Shown piece by piece: positions 8,570 through 17,095 of a stretch of 64,000 bases of DNA. Position 1 is the first letter of the stretch. Each line of letters begins with the position of its first letter. A program made the position numbers and the translations under genes. Source of the DNA: Streptomyces capitiformicae (lineage in GTDB: Bacteria; Actinomycetota; Actinomycetes; Streptomycetales; Streptomycetaceae); the NCBI RefSeq assembly GCF_002214185.1, contig NZ_CP022161.1, forward strand, positions 9,617,486-9,681,485. Reading direction: 5' to 3'. The notes beneath the pieces are model-generated. The model ran no database searches. It saw only the letters and a program-made list of their open reading frames with translations, and was not told the origin of the DNA.

Positions 8570-8762
8570 GTTAACCTCGGTGATTCATGGTGATCTTCAG
8601 GATGTGCCGGTTATCGGCGTGTAGGTGGGCGAAGGCTCATCTCCGGCAAGGGAACTTTCGGTGTCGATCGATCAGGATCTCTCATGGAAGAGGCACTTTG
8701 CACATTCTACGGCGCGGTCGAAAGATCTGCGGGCGGTAGCGCCATCGGTGATCGCGAAGGAG

Positions 8763-10277
8763 TTACGGGTCATCGCCCTCCCGCCGGCGCAGCATCCGGT
8801 GCAACTGCTCCAGCACGCAAAACGCGTACGCCTTCCAGTCCACCGTGCCTGGCTCCAAGTGCGGCGCGGACAGCACCAGCCGCCGCCACGAGCCGGTGAG
8901 CAGGACGGTGCCGATCTCGGCGGGCCCGACCTTCTTACGGCCCATCAGATGCGGCAGCGACTTCAACGCCTTCAGGACCGGCAGGCCCTCCGGGGCAGCG
9001 CCGAAGTCGACCACCGTGACCAGGAGCTTCAGGAACGACCGCACGGTGCCGAACCGAGTGACCAGCTGGGACCGCCATGCCTCGTCTGCGTCCGAGTCGA
9101 GCGGCGGCGTCAGCTCGGAACAGCGCGGCGATCGCGGCCGCCAGCTCGTGCCGGGGCACCACCTGCTCGATCCGCTCCCACATCGCCTCCAGCGTCTCCA
9201 CCTCGGGCGGACTGATCTCCCCGGTGTCGGTGTCGACCTGCTCGCTGGTGGTGTTGAACACGATCTGGAACGCGGCGGCCAGCTTCGCCGACGCGCGCTC
9301 TACCCCGGGCAGAGTCTTCAGCTTCTCCTTCGCCGTCTCCCGCTCCGCGCGGGCCAGCAGCTTTGTCGCGATCAGTACCTCCAGGAGGTTCAGGGCGTCA
9401 TCGACTGCCCGGGGCGTCAGGTGGACGGCGGTGGCCAGCAGCGTGGCCAGGCGCCGGCAGTCGCCGTGCTGCCTGAGCAGCGACGCCTTGCCATCGATGC
9501 CGTACCGAGACAGCTCCGCCAGCCGCCGTGGCGGAATCGCGGACAGGTCCACCTCACCCATTCCGAAGGGGGCGATCTCCTCCGCACGCTTCAGCGCCCA
9601 CTTCATCTGCGGCCCCGAGATCCGCACCGGACCCCGGCGCAGATGGTCCAACTCCGACACCCGGGCGCCCGGCGGCACCGTCAGCAAGGAGTTCGGCACC
9701 GCCCGCTGACTGGTGCTCAGCAGGCCGTACAGGGCCTCCCATAGCCGGTTGTTCGCCGCCTCCCGAACGGTGCCCACCAACCGGGCCAGTCGACCCGCCC
9801 CGGGCAGCAACACCCCGCGCTCGCGAAGCCACCCAGCCGCCGCATCGAACAGCGACTTCGGCCCGTCGCCAGTCGTCCAGGCCCGCGCGTCCAGCCACTC
9901 GCTCAGCTCGTCCCGCACCTCGGCGAAGTCACGCCAGCTCCCGCCTCCTGGATCCCCCCGGCGTGTGCACGGGTCGTCCCCGTCCCGCTCGCCATATTCC
10001 TTCAGGCACGACGGGTCGGCGATGCCCAACTGCTCGGCCCGGTACTCGGCCACCTCCGCAGGCACCTGCTGCGGTCTGGCATGAACCGGCCCAAGTAGCG
10101 CACGCTCATCAGCTGGACCGCGAAGCCGAGCCGGTTGTGCGAATGCCGTTTGGCCTGCGCTTTCTCCAGATCCGAGTCATCCAGGAAGAAGTACCGCTCC
10201 GGCTCCCCATGTGACGGCGCTCCGTTGAACGCCGCGTACTGGGCTGCCTGTTGATCCGACAGGAACTCGACCGCCAC
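8763..10277 (-). pseudogene. Tn3-family transposase (TnpA), frameshifted and truncated
   Basis: Reading right to left, the start is near 10277 with VAVEFLSDQQAAQYAAF and YFFLDDSDLEKAQAKR, the DUF4158 N-terminal domain of Tn3 transposases. A frame change near 10070 leads to EVAEYRAEQLGIADPSCLKEY and a long central region (LLTVPPGARVSELDHLRRGP, AIPPRRLAELSRYGIDGK). A second change near 9075 leads to RSFLKLLVTVVDFGAAPEGLP and LEQLHRMLRRREG, ending at 8763. The C-terminal DDE catalytic half (roughly the last 450 residues) is missing, as are resolvase and terminal inverted repeats. It is a dead element. Confidence 0.85.
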
Positions 10278-10449
10278 CAGGTCCTCAGAAGATCGACAAC
10301 ATCGACCCGCGAAGGCTGCGCCGTACGATCCGCCCAGGTCAAAGTGCCAATCGAGGCCGCGAGGGCTTAACGCACGATCTGACATGGATGTTCCTCAACC
10401 CCCGTGAGGCCTGCGAGTTCGCGAAAACTGAAGGCACTTTGGTGGGAAC

Positions 10450-11391
10450 TCAAGGGTCTGTCGCCCTGATGTCAGGGGTGGGCTCGTGGATTCGCGGTGA
10501 AGTCGCGGGGTCGGGCTTGGTGAATGCTCGCCGGCTGTGCACGAGCAGTTCACGCATCCCCGGGCTGTGCGTGTTCTTCCAGATCAGGGCGAGCAATGCG
10601 GGTGTATCGACATCATCGATGGTGCGGGCGGTGAGCCGGTCGCGGTAGCTCGCGGCCATGGAGTCGCTGAGGACGGCGACGGCGAGCCCGCGGGCGGCGA
10701 GGTCGGCAATGGCGTCCGCGGCGCTGGCCTGCAGAGGGATCGCGGGTTGGAGGCTCTGTGCGGCGCAGGCCTGGTCGAATACCGTGCGCAGGCCGGTGCC
10801 GGGCGGCATGCACACGATGGGGTAGGCGATCAGGTCGCGCAGGGTGACCCGCCGCTGTTTCGCCAAGGGGTGCCCGGCCGGGACTGCCGCGACGAGCCGC
10901 TCGCTGATGATGGTCAGCGCGTCCAGCCCGTCGGGGGTGGCGGTTGCTGCCCCGATGAGTGCCAGGTCGACGGTGCCGGTGCGCACCCCCTCGATGAGCC
11001 GGTCGGAGCTGTCCTCCAGCAGCGAGATCTCCACACCGGGATGTGCCTGGTGGAACGCGGCGAGGGCGTCGAACAGCGGGGTGATGGTGCAGCCGATGAC
11101 CATTCCGACGGTGAGGTGCCCCCGGATCAGGTCGGTCACCTCGCCCACCGCCTGGCCGACTGCCCCAGCGGCGGCGAGTGCGGCGCGGGCGTGTTCGAGT
11201 GCGGCCTTTCCTGCGACGGTGAGGGTGACAGTGCGGGCCGACCGGTCGAACAGCTCGGCTCCGAGTTCCCGTTCCAGCTGGCGGATCTGGGCGCTGACGC
11301 CGGACTGGCTGATGTGCACCCGCTCGGCTGCACGGGTGAAGTTCTGCTCCTCGGCGACTGCGACGAAGTATTCCAGCTGCCTCAGCTCCAT
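10450..11391 (-). CDS. LysR-family transcriptional regulator
   Basis: 313 residues with the standard start MELRQLEYFVAVAEEQNFTR and winged helix HISQSGVSAQIRQLEREL (residues 5-65). The substrate-binding domain occupies about 90-300 (GHLTVGMVIGCTITPLFDAL, DLALIGAATATPDG). The last 20 residues are proline-rich and may be non-essential. It is divergent from a SnoaL-like gene 99 bp away, and an inverted repeat with the LysR-like arms CCAGAA/TTCTGG lies between them, so it probably controls that gene. The inducer is unknown. Confidence 0.93.
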   Translation of the reverse strand: MELRQLEYFVAVAEEQNFTRAAERVHISQSGVSAQIRQLERELGAELFDRSARTVTLTVAGKAALEHARAALAAAGAVGQAVGEVTDLIRGHLTVGMVIGCTITPLFDALAAFHQAHPGVEISLLEDSSDRLIEGVRTGTVDLALIGAATATPDGLDALTIISERLVAAVPAGHPLAKQRRVTLRDLIAYPIVCMPPGTGLRTVFDQACAAQSLQPAIPLQASAADAIADLAARGLAVAVLSDSMAASYRDRLTARTIDDVDTPALLALIWKNTHSPGMRELLVHSRRAFTKPDPATSPRIHEPTPDIRATDP

Positions 11392-11409
11392 GACTGCAGA
11401 TTCTAGTTT

Positions 11410-11437
11410 CCAGAAGATTCATCTGTTGGAATTCTGG
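11410..11437. promoter_or_regulatory. Candidate LysR operator
   Basis: Inverted repeat CCAGAA-N16-TTCTGG in the short region between the divergent LysR and SnoaL-like genes. The location and spacing suit a LysR site, though the spacer contains no clear T-N11-A core. Confidence 0.35.
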
Positions 11438-11489
11438 CCAGTCGGCGGCCACGCTGGGAAGCGTCGAAGCCCGACGTCAGGAGGAATTC

Positions 11490-11855
11490 ATGCCGGAGTA
11501 CGAGAAGGCCATGCGGCCCGAGGACATCACGCGCTTGTTCGTCGAACGATCCAACGCCGGCGACGCGGCCGGGGTCGCCGCACTTTACGAAGAGGGTGCG
11601 GTGATGGCCTACCCACCCGGCGACCAGACGGTGGGCCGGGAGGCGATTCGTGCGCTGTGGGAGAAGGCGCTGGCCAACCGTCCCCGTTTCGAGCAGGAAC
11701 AACCGCTGCCGACGCTGATCAGTGACGACATCGCCCTTACCTCGACTCCTCCGAAGGACGGGGCCGGTGCCCGGGCACAGGTCGTCCGGCGCCAGCCTGA
11801 TGGAAGCTGGCTGCGCCTGCTCGACCAGCCCGAGTTCGTCCCACCCACCCGCTGA
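11490..11855 (+). CDS. SnoaL-like / NTF2-fold protein
   Basis: 121 residues, preceded by a strong AGGAGGA ribosome binding site at 11479. MRPEDITRLFVERSNAGDAA with ALYEEGAVMAYPPGDQTVGR is the standard opening of nuclear-transport-factor-2-like proteins (SnoaL/DUF4440 group), with IRALWEKALAN and a WLRLLDQPEF ending. These small cone-shaped proteins are isomerases, dehydratases or ligand binders. The substrate is not predictable. It is probably controlled by the divergent LysR protein. Confidence 0.87.
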   Translation: MPEYEKAMRPEDITRLFVERSNAGDAAGVAALYEEGAVMAYPPGDQTVGREAIRALWEKALANRPRFEQEQPLPTLISDDIALTSTPPKDGAGARAQVVRRQPDGSWLRLLDQPEFVPPTR

Positions 11856-11926
11856 CCCCTCGCCTCCGTGAGTTCGCGGAACTGAAGGCTGTTGGGCGTG
11901 GCCCCGAGAGGTCGGTGTCCCCAGTG

Positions 11927-12410
11927 TCAAGGAGCTGACCAGTGGGTTCGTGGTGAAGTTGCGGGGGCGATTTCCAGGGGCCGTTCCAGGAGAGCGCGAG
12001 CGGAGTTGGCGTAGCGGATCGCAGTCTGCTCGTCGAGGCCGAAGACCTCCGCGAGGTTGAGAGGGTCGGGGCCTTTGACCATGGCCTCTTCGAGTTGGCG
12101 GTCGACGCGGAGCCGCTCCAGGGCCGCGTCCTGTCCGCGCATCGGAACGCTGATCCACTGGTTGCTGGCGCGGCCGGTCGTGTTGGCGGTCTGGTCGTTG
12201 ATCTGCAGGTGGAGGTTCGCTGTGTTCGGCTATCGGCTGCGTCGGTGCTCCAGCCAGTCCAGCAGTAGCTTCATGTGAGGCCGTCGAGCGGGCGGACGCG
12301 TCCGGTGATGGTCAGCCGGCGGTTGCCGAGGTCGGCGTCGTCGAGCATGAGGGCCGGCCCGGGCGCCGAGGAGTCGTTGCAGGGTGAGCTGGGGGACGTC
12401 GGCGGTGAAG
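11927..12410 (-). pseudogene. Tyrosine site-specific integrase, C-terminal remnant
   Basis: The minus strand reads MLDDADLGNRRLTITGRVRP near 12340, then MKLLLDWLEHRRSR, an in-frame stop where relatives have tryptophan, PNTANLHLQINDQTANTTG, VPMRGQDAALERLRVDRQL and DPLNLAEVFGLDEQTAIRYA. This is the C-terminal region of the XerD-like integrases that accompany some Streptomyces mobile elements. A frameshift and a stop break it, and its upstream part is removed by the IS3 insertion whose left end abuts at 12411. Confidence 0.75.
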
Positions 12411-12478
12411 CTTCCCCTTGAGTGGTGGACGCGCTGGTACTGGGTTTGCTTGATCTGGAGGAAGTGAGAAGACGGCCG

Positions 12479-12823
12479 ATGGCGATGAAGGACTACTCGG
12501 ATGAGTTCAGGGCCGGTGCCGTGGCCCTGTATGAGTCCGCACCCGGGGCGATCTACAAGAGCATCGCTGCTGACCTGGGCGTCAACCGGGCGACCCTGTG
12601 GGAGTGGGTGCTGCGGGACCGTGAACGCCGTGGCGTGACCGCCGTGGCTGCGAGGCCGGGTGTCCGGTCTCGGGAGGCGGTGCCGTCCGCTGATCGGGAC
12701 GAGCGGGTGCGGCAGTTGGAGGCGAGGGTGGCCGAGCTCGAGGCGTGTGAGTGCAAGGTCGCCACCGAGCGGGACATCCTCCGTATGGCGGCCAAGTATT
12801 TCGCCGGGGAGGCGAACTGGTGA
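12479..12823 (+). CDS. IS3 transposase subunit OrfA (helix-turn-helix)
   Basis: 114 residues starting MAMKDYSDEFRAGAVALYES, preceded by a GGAGGAAG stretch at 12455-12465. SIAADLGVNRATLWEWVLRD is the recognition helix, and VRQLEARVAELEACECKVAT with ILRMAAKYFAGEANW is the leucine-zipper-like tail that links to OrfB in IS3 elements. Its stop overlaps the GTG of orfB (GTGA at 12820-12823), so OrfB could be made by coupling or by -1 frameshifting. Confidence 0.88.
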   Translation: MAMKDYSDEFRAGAVALYESAPGAIYKSIAADLGVNRATLWEWVLRDRERRGVTAVAARPGVRSREAVPSADRDERVRQLEARVAELEACECKVATERDILRMAAKYFAGEANW

Positions 12824-13716
12824 TCAGCCGTTTCCAGTTCGTTGACGGCCACCGGGACACCTACGAGGTGAAGGGGCTCTGCCAGGTCCTGGACGTGAAC
12901 CGGTCCAGCTATTACATGTGGCTTGCCGGCGCCGAGGCCCGGGCCGCCCGGCAGCACAAGGGCCGGGTCCTGGCCGAGGAGATCCGCGAGGTTCACGGCG
13001 AGTCCGGCGGCGCCTACGGCTCCCCGCGAGTGACCGCCGAGCTCCGCGGGAAAGGGCGGCGGGTCAACGAGAAGCGGGTTGCCCGGATCATGCGGACGTT
13101 CTCCTTCACCGGCATCCGTCTGAGCAGACGCGTGCGCACCACCGTCCCGGTCCCGGCAGCCTCACCGGTTGCGGACCTGTTCCAGCGGGACTTCACCGCC
13201 GCCGAACCCGGCCTGAAATACATGGGTGACATCACCTATCTCCCCCTGGAGAACGGGGAGTTCCTCTATCTCGCGACGGTGCTGGACTGCTTCAGCCGCG
13301 AGGTCGTCGGCTGGTCCATCGCCGACCACATGCGCACTGGCCTGGTCGCCGACGCACTGCGGATGGCGGCCGCGACCCGCGGTCGCCTGGACGGCGCTGT
13401 ATTCCACTCCGGCCACGGGGCCCAGTATGGCTCCCGGGCCTTCGCCGGCCTCTGCGACCAACTCGGGGTCACCCGGTCGATGGGCGCGGTCGGCACCAGC
13501 GCCGACAACGCGGCCTGCGAAAGCTTCCACGCGTCCCTGAAACGCGAGACCCTCCAGGGCACCCACGACTACGGCGATGCCGGCACGTGCCGCAGGACCG
13601 TCTTCGCCTGGCTGACCCGCTACAACACCCGCCGTCGGCACTCCGCCAACGGCCAGCTCAGCCCCAACGAATACGAACGCCGACACCACACCGCTAAACT
13701 CACGCTCGCCGCGTGA
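12820..13716 (+). CDS. IS3 transposase OrfB, catalytic D to G substitution
   Basis: 298 residues with the IS3-type N-terminal domain (LCQVLDVNRSSYYMWL, GAYGSPRVTAELR) and the rve integrase core. The first catalytic aspartate is at codon 137 (MGDITYLPL) and the glutamate at codon 234 (DNAACESFHASLKRE). The second aspartate, expected in HSDHGAQY, is glycine at codon 198 (ggc at 13411-13413, HSGHGAQYGS). The spacing 198 to 234 is exactly the 35 residues of the DD(35)E triad, so the substituted position is certain. The protein should be catalytically dead. Confidence 0.9.
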   Translation: MISRFQFVDGHRDTYEVKGLCQVLDVNRSSYYMWLAGAEARAARQHKGRVLAEEIREVHGESGGAYGSPRVTAELRGKGRRVNEKRVARIMRTFSFTGIRLSRRVRTTVPVPAASPVADLFQRDFTAAEPGLKYMGDITYLPLENGEFLYLATVLDCFSREVVGWSIADHMRTGLVADALRMAAATRGRLDGAVFHSGHGAQYGSRAFAGLCDQLGVTRSMGAVGTSADNAACESFHASLKRETLQGTHDYGDAGTCRRTVFAWLTRYNTRRRHSANGQLSPNEYERRHHTAKLTLAA

Positions 13717-13749
13717 TCAATAACCGCGTGCCCACCTTCACGGGGGAAG

Positions 13750-14235
13750 GCCCATCGCGGTAAGCGAGCGAGTTGACCATGGCCAGCAGCACGGCCGGTT
13801 CTTCCATCACCAGCACCGGCCGCACCACCAGGCAGGCCACATGCAGAAGCGACCGCCCGCCCTGGTCGACGATGTTCAGGCCCCGCTCCACGCGCGCCAT
13901 GGGCGCCAGCAGGAACCGGCACCGCCCGTGGCCGACATGCAGCGGGAACTGCTCCAGCCGGTCCGCCGGGACGGGCACCCAGCCTGGCGGATGTTTCTCG
14001 TAGCGGGGCACGTCTTGCGGCCGCACCGCCACACAGATCTCCCCGGCTGGCGCACCGGCCGACACCAGGCCCTGCGCCAGCAGAGGTCCGGCGTGGTAGG
14101 CCTCGAATGCCACCAGCACGTGCGCCCGATGTGCCCTCGCCGGGTCAGCGGCGACCTCCGCCAGCACGCAGCCGAGGGAGAAGACGTCGCTGGGCGGGCC
14201 GACCCCGTGCCCTGCCGGGCGGAAGGCACGCCCGG
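13750..14235 (-). pseudogene. Chimeric remnant with Ser/Thr kinase fragment
   Basis: The minus strand reads AGHGVGPPSDVFSLGCVLAE around 14170-14235, which is subdomain IX of bacterial Ser/Thr protein kinases, and then leaves the kinase pattern. The rest (VAFEAYHAGPLLAQGLVSAG, PRYEKHPPGWVPVPADRLEQ, ACLVVRPVLVMEEPAVLLAM) is protein-like, but I do not recognise it. No start codon with a ribosome binding site is visible, and the 3' end is cut by the IS3 element at 13749. Likely a fusion of two deleted genes. Confidence 0.4.
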
Positions 14236-14278
14236 ACCATCCATCGAGTGGCGGCCTGCCGACAGCCGGTCGCCGAGG

Positions 14279-15073
14279 TCAGCGGCCGTGGCTGAGCGGG
14301 TGGCTGAACCCCTGGTCGGAGATGAGCGCGGCCGCTTCCGCGAGGTCTGCGGCGAACCGTTCGACGGCCTCGTACGGGAAGCGCTGGCTGGGCCCGCTGA
14401 GTGAGAGGGAGGCGATGACCGTGCCCGAGCGGCCGGTGATCGGCACGGCGACGGCGGTCAGGCCGTCGTCCCACTCGCTGCTGCTGACCGCGTAACCGCG
14501 CTCGGCCGCCTCCTGCGCCCGGGTGCGCAACCGGTCGGCGTACTCCTCGCCGTGCGGGGAGGCAGCGGCGATGCGGCGCAGCTGGGTCTCGGAGGCATTG
14601 CGGAGGAGGATCTTGGAGGAGGCGCCGGCCCACAGGGGCTGTTCGTCGCCGACGTCGACCACATGGCGCAGCGGGTGCGGGCTCTCCTCATGAGCGACGC
14701 AGACGCGGTTGAGGTCGCGGGCGACGAAGAGGTTGACCGTCTCGCCCAGCCGGTCGGAGAGGTCGCGCATCACCTTGCGGGTCTCGCGCGGCACGTCCCA
14801 CTGGCTGCGGGCCAGGTAGGCCCATCGCCACAGGCCGGGTCCTGCCGTGTAGCCGGCCGGGTCCGACCACAGCAGGCCGCTCTCCTCCAGGGTCTGGATC
14901 AGGCGCAATGCCGTCGTCTTGGCCAGGCCGGTGGCGTCGGTGATCTCGCGCAGGGTGATGACGGGCCGGTCCTCGCTCAGCAGGTTGAGGATGTCCAGGG
15001 CGCGCCGCACGCTGCGTACGCCGCTGCTGTGCGGTTCCCGCCCCGCCTCGGCCTGGGTGGCCTTGTCGTCCAC
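14279..15073 (-). CDS. IclR-family transcriptional regulator
   Basis: 264 residues from a GTG (at 15073 on the minus strand) with GGGGAGGG as ribosome binding site. The N-terminal winged helix (SVRRALDILNLLSEDRPVIT, ATGLAKTTALRLIQTLEESG) is followed by the IclR effector domain (VNLFVARDLNRVCVAHEESP, GASSKILLRNA, SSSEWDDGLTAVAVPITGRS). It is divergent from the transporter of the predicted shikimate/quinate module, with a 27-bp operator-like block in between that recurs before the dehydrogenase gene. Members of this family (PcaR/PobR/PcaU type) often regulate aromatic-acid and quinate catabolism. Local control of the module is a reasonable inference. Confidence 0.9.
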   Translation of the reverse strand: MDDKATQAEAGREPHSSGVRSVRRALDILNLLSEDRPVITLREITDATGLAKTTALRLIQTLEESGLLWSDPAGYTAGPGLWRWAYLARSQWDVPRETRKVMRDLSDRLGETVNLFVARDLNRVCVAHEESPHPLRHVVDVGDEQPLWAGASSKILLRNASETQLRRIAAASPHGEEYADRLRTRAQEAAERGYAVSSSEWDDGLTAVAVPITGRSGTVIASLSLSGPSQRFPYEAVERFAADLAEAAALISDQGFSHPLSHGR

Positions 15074-15253
15074 GCGGATCCCTCCCCTATGCGAGCCAGT
15101 GCACGTCGTTGCCTGCGCGGCGCAGGTTATCCGCCGCGCTCTTCCCGTGAACCCGACGGTAGTCCACCAGGCGGACCATGGGAACCGTAAAGTCGTAGAA
15201 ATCTTGCCGCAACCCTTGATGACCGCCACCCGGCCGCGTAGGTTTCCGCCAAA

Positions 15254-15280
15254 CGGTTCGCTCGGTCCATTGAGTGGACC
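15254..15280. promoter_or_regulatory. Operator-like block A of the shikimate/quinate module
   Basis: A 27-bp segment ending in the palindrome GTCCATTGAGTGGAC (15265-15279). It matches 21 of 27 positions of the block at 17056-17082. It lies between the divergent IclR regulator and the transporter gene, so it is the best candidate for the IclR binding site. Confidence 0.55.
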
Positions 15281-15493
15281 TTGGCCCTGAGGGTCGCCGC
15301 CCCCACCGCTGTGGCGATGGCCCGGTCCGCCAGTGACGGCCCGCCCCGCACCCAGGGCGCCCGCCGTTGCCAGAGCGCCTGTCCCCACCGCAGCCATCCA
15401 TGTCCCGCCTCCCTGCCTTCCGCGTACCGCTCGTGCGGCACGGCCGGGCCGGAAATGTCGCAGCATTCAGCAGCATCCAACGGAGTGTGTGAG

Positions 15494-16861
15494 ATGAGCA
15501 GTACGCAGTCCCCTGCCACGTCCGGCAGCCCCGGAGCCCTCGGCGTGGCCAAGAGAGCGGCGATCGCGAGCTTCATGGGAGCCGTCGTCGACTGGTACGA
15601 CTTCTTCCTCTACGGCATCGTCGCCGGCCTTCTCTTCGGCGACTTGTTCTTCCCCGGCGCCTCCCCGGCCGTGGGCACCCTGGCCGCCTGGGCCACCTTC
15701 GGCGTCGGCTTCCTCTTCCGTCCGCTGGGCGGCATCGTCTTCGGGCACTTCGGCGACCGGCTCGGCCGCAAGCGGATGCTCGTCCTCACCATGCTGATCA
15801 TGGGGGTGGCCAGCACGCTGATCGGCGTACTGCCGACCTACGCACAGGCCGGGATCTGGGCGCCCATCGGGCTGGTCGTCCTGCGGGCCGCACAGGGCTT
15901 CGCGGTAGGCGGCGAGTGGGGCGGCGCGGCGCTGATGGCGGTGGAGAACGCCCCGCGCAAGTGGCGCTCCCTCTACAGCAGCGGCGTCCAGGTCGGCGCC
16001 TCGGTCGGTCTGCTGCTCGCCACCCTGATCACCAAGGTCATGTCGGGCGCGACGTCGGACGCGGCCTTCCGTGCCTGGGGCTGGCGGATTCCGTTCCTGA
16101 TCAGCGCGTTCCTGGTGATCGTCGGCCTGGTCATCCGGGCCAGGGTCGAGGAGTCGGAGGTCTTCACCAAGGAGGTCGCCGCGAAGAAGGCGGACGCCAG
16201 GCCCCGGGTGCCGTTGATCGCCGCCGTGAAGTCCAACCCCAAGGGCTTCTTCGCCATCATCGGCCTGCGCTTCGTGGAACTGTTCACCTTCTACGGCGTG
16301 ACGACCTTCGGCCTCGCCTACGGCACCGACGAGCTCGGCCTGAACCGCGACAGCCTGCTCAAGGTCAACCTGGCCGTCGGCGGACTCGCCATCCTCACCA
16401 TCCCTGTCTTCGCCTACCTCGCCGACCGGTTCGGCCGCCGACGGATCTACCTCTGGGGCGCCGTCATCGGCGCCGCGAGCGCGGTGCCGTACTTCTGGGC
16501 CATGGAATCCGGCTCGCTGGTGCTGATCATCGCCTGCGCCGTGCTGCTGGTGAACGTCGCGCACGACATGGCGGTCGCCGTCCAGCAGTCCCTGTTCACC
16601 GACATGTTCGGCCCCGAGTACCGCTACAGCGGCGCCGGCGTCGGCTACCAGCTCGCCAGCGCCGTCGGCGGCGGCTTCACCCCGCTCATCGCCGCCTCCC
16701 TGGTGATCTGGGCGAACGGCAGCTGGAGCCTGGTCGCGGCCTACATCGCCCTCGGCTGCGCGATCTCCTTCGTGGTCGCGCTGTCCATACGGAACGAAGA
16801 CCAGCCCGAGGCCAAGAAGGTCGTACGGCAGCGTGCCGCGACCGAGGATGCGGTGGTCTGA
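15494..16861 (+). CDS. MHS-family major facilitator transporter, shikimate/organic-acid type
   Basis: 455 residues starting MSSTQSPATSGSPGALG. Twelve membrane helices are visible, beginning AIASFMGAVVDWYDFFLYG, the signature opening of the metabolite:H+ symporter family (ShiA, KgtP, PcaT). The cytoplasmic loop 2-3 motif is GHFGDRLGRKRMLVLTM and a second copy in the C-half is YLADRFGRRRIYLWG. AAQGFAVGGEWGGAALMAVE is the helix-5 motif. It imports an organic or aromatic acid with protons across the cell membrane. Shikimate or quinate is likely from the downstream dehydratase. A strong terminator follows at 16912. Confidence 0.92.
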   Translation: MSSTQSPATSGSPGALGVAKRAAIASFMGAVVDWYDFFLYGIVAGLLFGDLFFPGASPAVGTLAAWATFGVGFLFRPLGGIVFGHFGDRLGRKRMLVLTMLIMGVASTLIGVLPTYAQAGIWAPIGLVVLRAAQGFAVGGEWGGAALMAVENAPRKWRSLYSSGVQVGASVGLLLATLITKVMSGATSDAAFRAWGWRIPFLISAFLVIVGLVIRARVEESEVFTKEVAAKKADARPRVPLIAAVKSNPKGFFAIIGLRFVELFTFYGVTTFGLAYGTDELGLNRDSLLKVNLAVGGLAILTIPVFAYLADRFGRRRIYLWGAVIGAASAVPYFWAMESGSLVLIIACAVLLVNVAHDMAVAVQQSLFTDMFGPEYRYSGAGVGYQLASAVGGGFTPLIAASLVIWANGSWSLVAAYIALGCAISFVVALSIRNEDQPEAKKVVRQRAATEDAVV

Positions 16862-16911
16862 CCGCCTGGCGGTCGTATCGCGGATGCCTTCCGGCCAGTA
16901 AGCAGCACGTT

Positions 16912-16952
16912 CCCGGCCGCCGTACTCCGCACCTCGGAGTACGGCGGCCGGG
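16912..16952 (+). terminator. Rho-independent-like terminator after the transporter gene
   Basis: Perfect 18-bp stem (cccggccgccgtactccg and its complement) with the 5-nt loop cacct; no long T-run follows, as is usual in Streptomyces. Confidence 0.8.
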
Positions 16953-17055
16953 CTGTCGGAAGCCGCAGACGTTCTGTCACCTCGGTCGAACGCATCTCTG
17001 GTTGAGACCGGACCCGTTGTTGAGGGTCTCCGCGCGCTCTATTCTGACCACACAG

Positions 17056-17082
17056 CGGATCGAACGATCCATCTAGTGGACC
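17056..17082. promoter_or_regulatory. Operator-like block B of the shikimate/quinate module
   Basis: 27-bp block sharing 21 of 27 bases with block A, ending in tccatctagtggacc, and ending 13 bp before the GTG of the dehydrogenase gene. It also holds the small palindrome ggatcgaacgatcc. Its closeness to the start suggests a repressor or activator site overlapping the promoter. Confidence 0.55.
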
Positions 17083-17095
17083 GCTTGGAGTTCCA

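Larger units (their letters stand above)
12411..13749 (+). mobile_element. IS3-family insertion sequence with mutated catalytic site
   Basis: The element has the two-gene layout of IS3 (orfA then orfB in the -1 frame). Imperfect terminal inverted repeats are visible: cttccccttgagtggtggac at 12411 and, on the opposite strand, cttcccccgtgaaggtgggc ending at 13749. It separates an integrase remnant on the left from a kinase-like remnant on the right. Transposition in cis is unlikely because the second catalytic aspartate is replaced by glycine. Confidence 0.82.

Noticed and set aside
15467..16564. A 365-codon minus-strand frame opposite the transporter
   Set aside because: Composition (Asp/Glu/Gly/Arg-rich, no hydrophobic core) is typical of antisense frames in high-GC genes; the sense frame has twelve membrane helices.
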